Shown: positions 6,114 through 13,907 of the stretch, piece after piece
How the letters are laid out: every line of letters starts with the position of its first letter
How positions within the stretch are numbered: the stretch's first letter is position 1
NCBI GenBank assembly: GCA_964620345.1
Contig: CAZUHK010000071.1
Location: 1 to 14,126 of the forward strand
Direction: 5' to 3'
Origin: CAZUHK01 sp964620345
GTDB lineage: Bacteria; Planctomycetota; Phycisphaerae; Phycisphaerales; Zrk34
Length of the DNA stretch: 14,126 nucleotides
Position numbers and translations under genes: made by a program
The notes under the pieces: generated by a model
Told to the model about the DNA's origin: nothing
The model's database searches: none
Seen by the model: the letters and a program-made list of their open reading frames with translations, nothing else

Positions 6114-7451
6114 ATGCCTGTGAAGCGGAACATCCTGCTGATCCTCACCAGCGGCCATCGCGGCGATGGGCTGGGGGCTTCGGGCGCGTGGCCGATCCAG
6201 ACGCCGGCGCTGGACGCGATCGCGTCGAACGGTCTGGCGCTGACGGCGATCAGCCCGTCGCCAGAACCGGCCGCGGCGCGTCGCGCGGTGTTCAGCGGCC
6301 TGCACCCGCGCCAGCAATCAGCCGCCGACGTCGCCGCGGGGCGGATGGACGGCTGGGCCAAGGCGTTTGCCGATGCCGGCTGGTTCATCGCGGGCGCCGG
6401 CTGCGTCGGGCCGATCGCCACACACTTGGTCGAGTCGCGATGTGTGGCCGATGTCGATCAACTTCGGCGTGACGACTGCGCGTACCTTCGCTGGGCGGAC
6501 AAGGCGGGGTTGATTGAGCGTGTCGAGGCCCAACGCGCCGCCCGGCGTCGCACCGGGCCGTTCGAGCCGGCCGACCCGTTCGAGCACCCCGACGATGATG
6601 TGGACGGCTTTGTCGCGACCAGCGCCGCGGCCATGGTTGGCCGGCTGCCCAAGGATGAGCCGTGGCTGATGGTGGCCGCGTTCACCGGTCCGGGCAACGA
6701 CCTGCCGGCCCCGAGGATGTATCGCGAACTGATCGACCCGCGACAGATCGACCAGCCGTTCGTCATGCCCGACCTGCGCGAGCTGGACCGCTACGCCCGG
6801 CTGGATCATCCGCGCACGTTGCTGCAGCGGTTGAGCCCGACCCAACTCGACGCGATCCGTGCGAATTACCTGGCGCGGGTGTGCATGATCGACTTCTTCG
6901 TCGCCTCGCTGCGGCACGCGATCGATCGGGCGGGCCTGGCACGCAACACGTGGGTCGTGCTGTCCAGCGATCGCGGCTGCCTGCTGGGCGAGCGCGGGTT
7001 GACCGGCGTGACCAGCTTTCTGGGCAGTGGGGCGTACGTGCCGCTGTGGGTGCTGCCGCCGACGGGCGTGGGCGATCGGCACGCCGCGGCCGACCGGGAC
7101 CGGCGCGATCAGGATGGGTTGGTCAGCGGGGGCGACCTGTGCGCGACGCTGTGCGACATCGCGGGCGTCGACCCGCCGCCGGCCTGTACCGGCCGTAGCG
7201 TGCTGCCCGCCCTGGCCGGCGGCACCGTCGGCCGCCCGGCCGTCATCAGCGAGTTCGACCATCGCCTGCTGATCGAGACGCTGCGGCACAAGGCGACCTA
7301 CGACACGCAGACCACGCACCTTCGCGCCCTGTTCGACATGGTCAACGACCCCGGCGAGAAGCACGACCTGGCCGGCACGCCGTGCGCCGCCGACGTGAGC
7401 GATTCGCTGAAGTGGCGTCTGGCCGACGTGCTGATGCAGCTATCACCCTGA
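6114..7451 (+). CDS. Sulfatase-fold protein lacking catalytic residues (probable pseudoenzyme)
   Basis: The 445-aa protein follows the alkaline phosphatase/sulfatase layout from end to end: a first strand NILLILTSGHRG, TPALDAIASNGLALT, SGLHPR, a core NTWVVLSSDRGCLLGERGL, and the C-terminal LFDMVNDPGEKHDLAG. Every expected active-site element has changed. The metal-binding Asp-Asp of the first strand is Ser13-Gly14. The formylglycine motif C-x-P-S-R reads PAAAR (52-56), with no Cys or Ser at the modified position. The usual His of the middle motif is missing from FTGPGND (190-196). The Asp-His pair is Asp286-Arg287. It is therefore unlikely to hydrolyse sulfate esters; a binding, structural or regulatory role is possible. 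There is no signal peptide, so a cytoplasmic location is likely. The frame is open upstream to 5976 inside priA, but ATG 6114 fits the domain start. No ribosome binding site is evident. Confidence 0.8.
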   Translation: MPVKRNILLILTSGHRGDGLGASGAWPIQTPALDAIASNGLALTAISPSPEPAAARRAVFSGLHPRQQSAADVAAGRMDGWAKAFADAGWFIAGAGCVGPIATHLVESRCVADVDQLRRDDCAYLRWADKAGLIERVEAQRAARRRTGPFEPADPFEHPDDDVDGFVATSAAAMVGRLPKDEPWLMVAAFTGPGNDLPAPRMYRELIDPRQIDQPFVMPDLRELDRYARLDHPRTLLQRLSPTQLDAIRANYLARVCMIDFFVASLRHAIDRAGLARNTWVVLSSDRGCLLGERGLTGVTSFLGSGAYVPLWVLPPTGVGDRHAAADRDRRDQDGLVSGGDLCATLCDIAGVDPPPACTGRSVLPALAGGTVGRPAVISEFDHRLLIETLRHKATYDTQTTHLRALFDMVNDPGEKHDLAGTPCAADVSDSLKWRLADVLMQLSP

Positions 7452-7475
7452 TCGGCGGGCCCGGCGACCGACAAG

Positions 7476-9209
7476 TCAGCCCGCGTCCGGCGTGCGGGTG
7501 AGGCGATAGAGGAACAGCAGGGCGTTGTACTCGTCGGCTTCGCGGGGCTTGCGGGTGGTCAGGTCAAGTGCGGGGCGGGCGGCGTAGTCGGCCGCGGCGG
7601 CGGCGGCGCGCAGGGCATCGGCGTCGGCGCCGGGGGTGATGATGAACAGCTCGGCCGGCGCTTCGGCGGCGAGCCAGTGACGCAGCACATCGCGGGTGTC
7701 GCCGACCGAATCGGGTGCGCGGTAGTGCTCGGTGAGGTTCGGCGCCGAGCGGCCCATGTAGTAGATCAGCACGTTGGGCGGGCGGTGGGGCCAACTGATG
7801 ATGCGCTGGTCGCCGACGATCGCGATGACCTCGGCGGCCTTGCCCCGAAGCGGGTCGTTGTTGAGCGGCGCGCGGTTCTGCGCGGTCTGCCAGCCGATGT
7901 TCATCGCCACGCCGAACACCACCGTCAGCACCATCGCGGCCCGCGTGTGGCGCCGGCCGAACGCCCATGCAACCCCCAGCGCGATCGCCAGCAGCACCGC
8001 GCCCGAGCCGATCGCGGGGGCCATCTGGATCAAGCCACCCACGTGCAGCACGATCGGCAGGGCGATCGCCAGGACCGCGAGGGTGATCGCGTGACCGATC
8101 CACACGGCGGCGGCTTTGGGGTCGTACATCCGCCGCCGCCACAGGTCGACGTGGAAGCCGACCAGCGCCCCGATCAGCAGCGCCGCCGGGGCGGCCAGGG
8201 GAACGATGTACCGCGTCTCGCGCTCGCGCGGCAGCGTCATGAGCACCAGCCCCGCGACCAGCCACATCCACGCGAACCGCAACGGTTGAGCCCGCGCGGC
8301 GAAGCGCTTCTCCCACGGGATCACCAGCCCCGCGACCAGATAGCTCGCCCACGGCAGGACGAACGCGAAGATGAGCAGGTAGTAGAACGGCGGGTTGCTC
8401 GGGCGGAAGTCCTGCACCGCGCGACCAAAGCCCTCGCTCAGATACCATGCGCCCCATTCGTCCCTGGCCGCGGTCAGCTCGACAAATGCCAGCCACGGCA
8501 CCAGGGACAGTCCTGCGAGCAGCGACAGCCCGCCCAACGTCGCCAGGTACCGCCAGCGCACCGGCCGATGCAGCAGCACGAAGCACACGGTCGGCAACGT
8601 CAGCAGCACCCAGCTCACCGGCCCCTTGGCCTGGAAAGCCAGCACCAGGCCAAGACCGGCCACCGTCCAGCCCCATCGCTCGCGCTGCCAGGCCTTGCAC
8701 AGCCCGAGCATCGCCAGCACGCAGAACGCGGCGAGAAAGATGTCGTGCCGGGCGAAGGAGTACTCGTACACCGGCAGGTACATCGTCGCCCACGCCAGAC
8801 CGGCCCAGAGTCCGGCGCGGCGGTCGAACAGGCGCGTGCCCAACAGGTAGATCAGCACCGCGGTGAGCGCGCCAAAGCCCGTCGCCAGGCCCCGCAGCAG
8901 TTCGGCCGACGCGCGATCACCCTCGATCACCGATGCCACGGCCCCACCGATCCAGAACGGCAGCGGCGGCTTGAGCACACGCGGCCGATCATTCAAGGTC
9001 GGGATCAGCCAGTGTCCATCCCGCGCCATTTCCTGGACGGTCAGTGCGTAGCCGGTCTCCAGCGAATTGATCAGATCGCCCCGGCCAAGGTCGAAATAGC
9101 CCACGAGCATGACCACGGCCACGAGCAGCCCGATCGCGCGGGCGTGCTCGGCGAGCGTGGCGCCCGGGGCGGGGTGACGGATTGCGATGGGCCCGGTCGT
9201 GTCGGTCAT
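7476..9209 (-). CDS. ArnT/PMT-like GT-C membrane glycosyltransferase
   Basis: The 577-aa protein is a multi-pass inner-membrane protein of the dolichyl-phosphate-mannose/undecaprenyl-phosphate-aminoarabinose transferase type, which moves a sugar from a lipid phosphate carrier to an acceptor outside the cytoplasm. The first membrane segment (about 25-39) leads into the periplasmic loop with Glu51 in SLETGYA, then GHWLIPTLNDRP and KPPLPFW (80-86), the ArnT-like signature. RHD (154-156) and AKGPV (194-198) also match. About ten to twelve hydrophobic segments reach residue 440, with RETRYIVPL near 330-338; the last 130 residues are soluble and lack known motifs. Donor and acceptor cannot be deduced: ArnT itself modifies lipid A, but no lipid A genes are nearby. 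It starts 28 bp after serA on the same strand, so cotranscription is likely. It converges on the pseudo-sulfatase with a 24-bp gap. Confidence 0.85.
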   Translation of the reverse strand: MTDTTGPIAIRHPAPGATLAEHARAIGLLVAVVMLVGYFDLGRGDLINSLETGYALTVQEMARDGHWLIPTLNDRPRVLKPPLPFWIGGAVASVIEGDRASAELLRGLATGFGALTAVLIYLLGTRLFDRRAGLWAGLAWATMYLPVYEYSFARHDIFLAAFCVLAMLGLCKAWQRERWGWTVAGLGLVLAFQAKGPVSWVLLTLPTVCFVLLHRPVRWRYLATLGGLSLLAGLSLVPWLAFVELTAARDEWGAWYLSEGFGRAVQDFRPSNPPFYYLLIFAFVLPWASYLVAGLVIPWEKRFAARAQPLRFAWMWLVAGLVLMTLPRERETRYIVPLAAPAALLIGALVGFHVDLWRRRMYDPKAAAVWIGHAITLAVLAIALPIVLHVGGLIQMAPAIGSGAVLLAIALGVAWAFGRRHTRAAMVLTVVFGVAMNIGWQTAQNRAPLNNDPLRGKAAEVIAIVGDQRIISWPHRPPNVLIYYMGRSAPNLTEHYRAPDSVGDTRDVLRHWLAAEAPAELFIITPGADADALRAAAAAADYAARPALDLTTRKPREADEYNALLFLYRLTRTPDAG

Positions 9210-9237
9210 GCCGCGGACATCCCGGGGGCCAGGGGCA

Positions 9238-10851
9238 TCATTCGGGCTCGTGCTCGATCGCCGGCAAGCTCACCACCGCGACCTTCAGGAAGCCCGGCAC
9301 CTCGCGCAGCTTCGCGAGCTGGGCATCGGTGGGTTCGCCATCGACGTGCAGCACCATCAGCGCCGAGTCCTGCCGCCGGCTGAGCGACATGTCGGCGATG
9401 TTGATGTTCGCATCGCCCAACTGCTTGCCGACCGAGCCGACCATGCCCGGCCGGTCCTCGTTCTTAATCAGCAGCATCGTGCCCTCGGGGATCATGTCCA
9501 TGCGGTAGCCGTCGATCTCCAGCACGCGCGGCATGCCGTCGGCGAAGACGCTGCCGACGATGTGGCGGTGTTTGGAGCCGCTCTGGACGTCGATGGTGAT
9601 CCGCGGCGTGCGATGCTTCTCGTCCACCACCGTGGTGCTGTGCTCGATGCCGCGCTGCTGGGCGATCAGCTCGACGTTGATCATGTTCACCGGGTCGTCG
9701 AGCATGGTGCGCAGCAGTTCGATCACGACCATCCGCTCGTAGGTGTTCGCGGCCGAGCTCAGCTCGTGGCCGTTGACTTTCACCGCGACGTCCTGGATGC
9801 CCTGCTCGCAGATCGGCGCGACGAGTCGCGCCATGCGGCGGGCGAGGTCGGCGAACTTTTCCTGCGTCTCGTCCAGGTCGATCCGCACGCCGCCCAGGTT
9901 CACCGCGCCGCGCAGGCCGTCGCCGCGGAGATACTCGATCAACTGGGCGCAGGCGTCGGTGCTCACGGCCTCTTGGGCCTCGGCGGTCGAGGCGCCCAGG
10001 TGGGGCGTGCAGAGGATCTTGGGGTGCGTGCGGATCGGGTCGTCCTGGGCCGGCGGCTCGGACTCGTAGACGTCGATCGCAGCGCCGGCGCACTTGCCCG
10101 AATCGCAGGCGGCGATGAGGTCGGGGATGTCGATCACCCCGCCGCGGGCGGCGTTGACCACACGCACGCCGGCCTTGCACGCGGCGAAGGTCTTCTCGTT
10201 GAGCATGCCCCGCGTCGAATCGTTCAGCGGCACGTGGAAGGTCAGGTAATCGCACTGGCCGAGCATGGGTTCGAGGTCGCTGAACATCTTGACGCGGCCG
10301 TCCAGCGCGGTCTTGGCGTTGAACACCGGGTCGTAGGCCAGCACGTTCATGCCGAACGCCAGCCCGCGCTCGGCGACGGTGTGGCCGATGCGGCCGAAGC
10401 CGACCACGCCCAGCGTCTTGCCCGAAAGCTGCGTGCCGACAAACTTGCTGCGGTCCCACCCGCCCTGGTGCATGGCCAGGTACGCCGGGCCGATGTTCCG
10501 CGACAGGGCCATCAGCAGGGCGAAGGCGTGCTCGGCGGTGGTGATGGTGCTGGCCTCGGCGGAGTTCATCACCAGCACGCCTTTTTCGGTCGCGGCCTTG
10601 AGGTCGATGTTGTCCACACCCACGCCCGCCCGCGCGATGGCTTTGAGCTTGCCGGGGCTTTCCAGCACCTTCGCGGTGACCTGCACGCCGCTGCGGACGA
10701 TCAGGCCGTCGTATTGGCCGATGATGCCGGCGATTTCGTCCTCCGACAGGCCGGTCTTGACGTCCAACTCGACGCCATCGTGGCTGCGGAGGTAGTTCAG
10801 TCCCTTGTCAGCCAGCTTGTCGCCGACCAGAATGCGTATCGTTTGAGCCAT
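9238..10851 (-). CDS. serA: D-3-phosphoglycerate dehydrogenase, long ACT-domain form (SerA)
   Basis: SerA oxidises 3-phosphoglycerate with NAD+ in the first step of serine synthesis. The 537-aa product is the long form (compare about 530 aa in Mycobacterium): a substrate and nucleotide-binding core (1-315), an intervening regulatory domain (about 320-455) and a C-terminal ACT domain (about 459-530) beginning MLLIKNEDRPGM. The Rossmann motif is GFGRIG (151-156), with Asp174 in LAYDP favouring NAD. The catalytic residues are Arg236 in NAARGG, Glu265 in YESEPP and His284 in TPHLGAST. The ACT domain suggests feedback by serine. ATG 10851 was preferred over the adjacent TTG at 10854 because AGGA (complement of 10857-10860) lies five bases from the ATG. 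It is the first gene of a probable two-gene transcript with the glycosyltransferase and is divergent from rpsO. Confidence 0.97.
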   Translation of the reverse strand: MAQTIRILVGDKLADKGLNYLRSHDGVELDVKTGLSEDEIAGIIGQYDGLIVRSGVQVTAKVLESPGKLKAIARAGVGVDNIDLKAATEKGVLVMNSAEASTITTAEHAFALLMALSRNIGPAYLAMHQGGWDRSKFVGTQLSGKTLGVVGFGRIGHTVAERGLAFGMNVLAYDPVFNAKTALDGRVKMFSDLEPMLGQCDYLTFHVPLNDSTRGMLNEKTFAACKAGVRVVNAARGGVIDIPDLIAACDSGKCAGAAIDVYESEPPAQDDPIRTHPKILCTPHLGASTAEAQEAVSTDACAQLIEYLRGDGLRGAVNLGGVRIDLDETQEKFADLARRMARLVAPICEQGIQDVAVKVNGHELSSAANTYERMVVIELLRTMLDDPVNMINVELIAQQRGIEHSTTVVDEKHRTPRITIDVQSGSKHRHIVGSVFADGMPRVLEIDGYRMDMIPEGTMLLIKNEDRPGMVGSVGKQLGDANINIADMSLSRRQDSALMVLHVDGEPTDAQLAKLREVPGFLKVAVVSLPAIEHEPE

Positions 10852-10904
10852 CAATGTCCTGTCTTCTCGATATGGTATGTGGTGTTTGATGTCGGGTCGT
10901 AGGG

Positions 10905-10919
10905 CCGCGGGGCCCGCGG
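10905..10919. promoter_or_regulatory. 7-1-7 palindrome upstream of serA
   Basis: CCGCGGG and CCCGCGG flank a single G at 10905-10919, a perfect inverted repeat in the 206-bp serA/rpsO divergent region, 54 bp from the serA start. It could be an operator for serine-pathway control. All-GC palindromes arise easily in such sequence, so the call is weak. Confidence 0.25.
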
Positions 10920-10965
10920 ATCGTCGGTGGCGATCAATCCTAACGCGATGCTCTGGGATTGTCGA

Positions 10966-10994
10966 TTGCCCGCCCGGCGGTCTTTGGTTACCAT
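10966..10994 (+). promoter_or_regulatory. Candidate promoter for rpsO
   Basis: TTGCCC (10966-10971) and TACCAT (10989-10994) are 17 bp apart, each matching consensus at four of six positions. Transcription would start near 11001, leaving a leader of about 57 nt before rpsO. It is the best-spaced pair I found in this intergenic region, but each box is mediocre. Confidence 0.3.
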
Positions 10995-11057
10995 GCGGAG
11001 CTTATTAGACATAGGGCAAAATCACCGGGCCACAAGGGCCTCGCACGGAGAACCACC

Positions 11058-11327
11058 ATGGCGCTGACCGCCACGGCCAAGCAACAGATCATCGACGACC
11101 ACAAGCGAGCCGACGACGACACCGGCTCGCCTGAGGTGCAGATCGCGCTGCTCACCCAGCGGATCACCGACCTGACCGAGCACCTGCGGACCCACCGTCA
11201 CGACTACCACACCCGTCGCGGGCTGATCATCATGGTTGGCCAGCGCAATCGTCTGCTGAAGTACCTGATGCGCAAGGATCGCTCGCGTTATCTCGAGCTG
11301 ATTCAGAAGCTGGGGCTTCGCAAGTAA
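11058..11327 (+). CDS. rpsO: 30S ribosomal protein S15
   Basis: S15 binds the central domain of 16S rRNA early in small-subunit assembly and helps form an inter-subunit bridge. The product is exactly the usual 89 aa. Typical sequences are DTGSPEVQIALLTQRI (residues 22-37), the HDYHTRRGL turn that contacts rRNA, GQRNRLLKYL and the C-terminal LGLRK. GGAG at 11047-11050, seven bases from the ATG, fixes the start; the frame is open further upstream but carries no S15 sequence there. pnp follows on the same strand after 192 bp, an order conserved in many bacteria. In E. coli S15 represses its own translation through a leader structure; whether that happens here cannot be judged. Confidence 0.99.
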   Translation: MALTATAKQQIIDDHKRADDDTGSPEVQIALLTQRITDLTEHLRTHRHDYHTRRGLIIMVGQRNRLLKYLMRKDRSRYLELIQKLGLRK

Positions 11328-11330
11328 CCT

Positions 11331-11348
11331 CCGTCGCGGTCGCGGCGG
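11331..11348 (+). other. GC-rich hairpin after rpsO
   Basis: CCGTCGC and GCGGCGG can pair (with one G-U) around a GGTC-type loop immediately after the rpsO stop. No T-tract follows. In E. coli the rpsO-pnp gap carries a terminator and an RNase III-processed hairpin; this structure may play an equivalent role, by analogy only. The remaining gap up to the pnp ribosome site shows nothing else that I can support. Confidence 0.3.
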
Positions 11349-11519
11349 CTCGGTGCCGCACGCGGGAGGCAGTCGGCGCTGGGTCCCGGTTCCAAACACC
11401 CGCCCAGCCCACCGCGGCTCATCGCCAACTGTCCCCTGTGGGTCCACCGAATCCCGCCCGCCGTGGCCTTTCACACCACGCCCGCTATCCACCGGGCAGG
11501 ATTCGAAAAGGAACCCACC

Positions 11520-13679
11520 ATGAGTCACGTGATCGTTGAACGCGAGATCGGCGGGCGAACGCTCCGCCTGGAAACCGGCAAGTACGCCCGCCAGGCCGAC
11601 GCCTGCGTCTTCGCCACCTACGGCGAAACCACCGTCCTGTGTGCCGTCGTCCGCGGCGAGCCCCGCGAGGGCATCGACTTCTTCCCCCTGCAGATCGACT
11701 ACCGCGAACGCACCAGCGCCGCGGGCAAGTTTCCCGGTGGCTTCCGCAAGCGCGAGGGCGCGCCCAACCAGAAAGAAGTGCTCACCATGCGGCTGATCGA
11801 CCGGCCTCTGCGGCCCCTGTTTCCCAAGGGGCTGATGGACGAGGTGGTCATTCAGAACTGGGTCGAGTCGGCCGATGGCGAGAACGACCCGGACGTGATC
11901 GCCGGCACCGGCGCCGCGGCCGCGGTCGCGATCAGCTCGATCCCCCACGATGGCCCGCTCGCCACCGTCCGCGTCGGCCGCGTCGAAGGTCAGTTCGTGA
12001 TCTTCCCCACCGCCAGCCAGATGGAATACTCCGACCTGGACCTGGTGCTCTCGGGCCACCGCGAGGGCGTGAACATGATCGAGGTCGGCTCGCAGGAGAT
12101 GCCCGAGGCCGATGTGCTGGCCGCGATCAAGTTCGGCCACGAGCACATCCTCACCATCCTCGACGCGATCGACGAGCTGGTCAGCAAGGCCGGCCAGAAG
12201 AAGACCGCCGAGCTGCGTCTGCCGCCCCAAGAGGTCTTCGACGCCGCGATCCAAGCCCTGACCGACAAGATTTACCAGGCCAAGCAGATCGAAGGCAAGC
12301 TGGAGCGCGATGAAGCGGTCAGGAAGGTTTTCACCGAATACCTCGACCAGGTCGCGCCCGAGCCGGACGAGAACGCCGACCTCAGCTACACCGCCTACAA
12401 GCGGGCGACGGCCAAGCGCAAGCAGGTCAAGGCGACGTTCGAGGCGGTCGAGGAGCAGGCGACGCGCCGCATGATCCTCGACGGCCGCCGGCCCGACGGC
12501 CGCGGCCCCGATGACATTCGCCAGCTCACCTGCGAGGTCGGCGTGCTGGCCCGCGCGCACGGCTCGGCCACCTTCACCCGCGGCGAGACCCAGGCACTGG
12601 TCTCCACCACACTGGGCGTCGGCCGCGATGAGCAGATCGTCGACGGCCTGGGCGAAGAATACCGCCAGAAGTTCATGCTGCACTACAACTTCCCGCCGTT
12701 CTGCGTCGGCGAGGCGCGGCGAATATCCGGCCCGTCCCGCCGCGAGATCGGCCACGGCGCCCTGGCCGAACGCTCGCTCGCCGGCGTGCTGCCCGCCGTC
12801 GAAGACTTCCCCTACACCATCCGATTGGTCAGTGAGATCCTCGAATCCAACGGCTCCAGTTCCATGGCCAGCGTCTGCGGCGGCTGCCTGGCGCTCATGG
12901 ACGCCGGCGTCCCCATCACCAACACCGTCGCCGGCATCTCCATCGGCATGGTCCAGGAAGACAACCAGCGAGTCCTCATCACCGACATCCTCGGCGAGGA
13001 AGACCACTTCGGCGACATGGACTTCAAGGTCTCCGGCACCCACCAGGGCATCACCGGTATCCAGCTCGACCTCAAGACCCGCGGGCTGACCTTCGACCTG
13101 ATCGAGGAGATCTTCACCGCCGCGAAAACCGCACGGATGAAGATCATCCAGGCGATCGAGGCGGCCATCGCCAAGCCGCGCGAGACCACCTCCGTCCATG
13201 CCCCGCGCCTGCTGCGGATCAAGATCAACCCCGAGAAGATCGGTCTGCTCATCGGCCCCGGCGGCAAGAACATCCGCGCCATTCAGGAAGCCACCGAATC
13301 GACCATCGAGGTCGAGGAGGACGGCACCGTCATCGTCTCGGCCGTCGGCGGCGGCAAGGCCGAGAAAGCCATCGAAGAAATCGAACGCATGTGCGAAGAA
13401 GTCCAGGTCGGCAAGATCTACAACGGCAAAGTCTCGACGATCAAGGATTTCGGCGCGTTCATCGAAGTGATCCCCGGACAGGACGGCCTGTGCCACATCT
13501 CCGAACTGGCCGACGGCTACGTCGAGAAGGTCACCGACGTGGTAAAGGTCGGCGACCGTGTCCGCGTGAAGGTCATCAGCAAGGACGAGCAGGGCCGGCT
13601 CAAGCTCAGCCGCAAAGCCGTGCTCAGCGAAGAGGCCGAGGGCGACGAGAAGCAGCAACCGGCCGAGTCGGCGAAGTAG
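11520..13679 (+). CDS. pnp: Polyribonucleotide nucleotidyltransferase (PNPase)
   Basis: PNPase degrades RNA from the 3' end by phosphorolysis and can add tails in reverse; it acts as a trimer in mRNA turnover. The 719-aa length is normal. It has two RNase PH domains (about 1-140 and 310-550) joined by a helical region, then a KH domain with the GPGG loop near residue 579, and an S1 domain (about 631-700, GKVSTIKDFGAFIEV). The second catalytic core is intact: SNGSSSMASVCGG and ITDILGEEDHFGDMDFK, with Asp489 and Asp495 at the positions of the E. coli catalytic aspartates. The last 19 residues are an acidic tail. AAGGAA, seven bases before ATG 11520, fixes the start. It follows rpsO and is closed by a strong terminator. 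Autoregulation through its leader is known in E. coli but is not demonstrable here. Confidence 0.99.
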   Translation: MSHVIVEREIGGRTLRLETGKYARQADACVFATYGETTVLCAVVRGEPREGIDFFPLQIDYRERTSAAGKFPGGFRKREGAPNQKEVLTMRLIDRPLRPLFPKGLMDEVVIQNWVESADGENDPDVIAGTGAAAAVAISSIPHDGPLATVRVGRVEGQFVIFPTASQMEYSDLDLVLSGHREGVNMIEVGSQEMPEADVLAAIKFGHEHILTILDAIDELVSKAGQKKTAELRLPPQEVFDAAIQALTDKIYQAKQIEGKLERDEAVRKVFTEYLDQVAPEPDENADLSYTAYKRATAKRKQVKATFEAVEEQATRRMILDGRRPDGRGPDDIRQLTCEVGVLARAHGSATFTRGETQALVSTTLGVGRDEQIVDGLGEEYRQKFMLHYNFPPFCVGEARRISGPSRREIGHGALAERSLAGVLPAVEDFPYTIRLVSEILESNGSSSMASVCGGCLALMDAGVPITNTVAGISIGMVQEDNQRVLITDILGEEDHFGDMDFKVSGTHQGITGIQLDLKTRGLTFDLIEEIFTAAKTARMKIIQAIEAAIAKPRETTSVHAPRLLRIKINPEKIGLLIGPGGKNIRAIQEATESTIEVEEDGTVIVSAVGGGKAEKAIEEIERMCEEVQVGKIYNGKVSTIKDFGAFIEVIPGQDGLCHISELADGYVEKVTDVVKVGDRVRVKVISKDEQGRLKLSRKAVLSEEAEGDEKQQPAESAK

Positions 13680-13705
13680 TCACCTCGCACTCGATGGAAC
13701 CACGA

Positions 13706-13733
13706 AGCCGCGGCCTCAGCGCCGCGGCTTTTT
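13706..13733 (+). terminator. Intrinsic terminator of pnp
   Basis: AGCCGCGGC (13706-13714) and GCCGCGGCT (13721-13729) form a perfect 9-bp stem around CTCAGC, and five T residues (13729-13733) follow. It lies 26 bp after the pnp stop and has the full form of a rho-independent terminator. A shorter A-run precedes the stem, so some activity in the opposite direction is possible. Confidence 0.9.
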
Positions 13734-13907
13734 CATGGTGTGCCGGGCATGGCCCGCGACTTGGCGGTACGAGTCTTCGACGGACCCTGAAGACGGGAAC
13801 CCGATCAACCACCACCACCCGCGCAGTGAGCGTCGGCTGTATCGGCCCATCGAATCAGGGATTTGATCCAAATCGCTCAGCAGACCGCGCGAGGGCTTGA
13901 CGTCCAT
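13716..13907 (-). CDS. Short ORF of unknown function with strong ribosome binding site (doubtful gene)
   Basis: A 63-codon minus-strand frame starts at ATG 13907, with a perfect GGAGGT (complement of 13914-13919) six bases upstream. The product is basic and unusual: it contains RRSLRGWWWLIGF with three tryptophans in a row, and ends HTMKKPRR. No domain is recognised. Its last codons and stop fall inside the pnp terminator hairpin, so the gene and the terminator share sequence. The strong ribosome site argues for translation; short length, lack of recognisable family and overlap with the terminator argue against. It could be a genuine small protein, the remnant of a mobile element, or chance. 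Confidence 0.3.
   Translation of the reverse strand: MDVKPSRGLLSDLDQIPDSMGRYSRRSLRGWWWLIGFPSSGSVEDSYRQVAGHARHTMKKPRR

Noticed and set aside
7677..9383. 568-codon plus-strand frame opposite the glycosyltransferase
   Set aside because: Arg/Gln/His-rich with no hydrophobic core; the minus strand gives a coherent membrane protein with GT-C motifs.
9187..10902. 571-codon plus-strand frame opposite serA
   Set aside because: Antisense shadow of a clear SerA; its composition is typical of reversed GC-rich codons.
11022..13658. 878-codon open frame on the minus strand opposite rpsO and pnp
   Set aside because: Its product is a low-complexity Asp/Leu/Gly/Val-rich sequence, the mirror of GC-rich codon use in pnp. 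It has no domain, and the opposite strand carries an unmistakable PNPase.
13735..13866. 43-codon plus-strand frame starting just after the pnp terminator
   Set aside because: No ribosome binding site, the start adjoins the terminator T-run, and the product matches no recognisable family.
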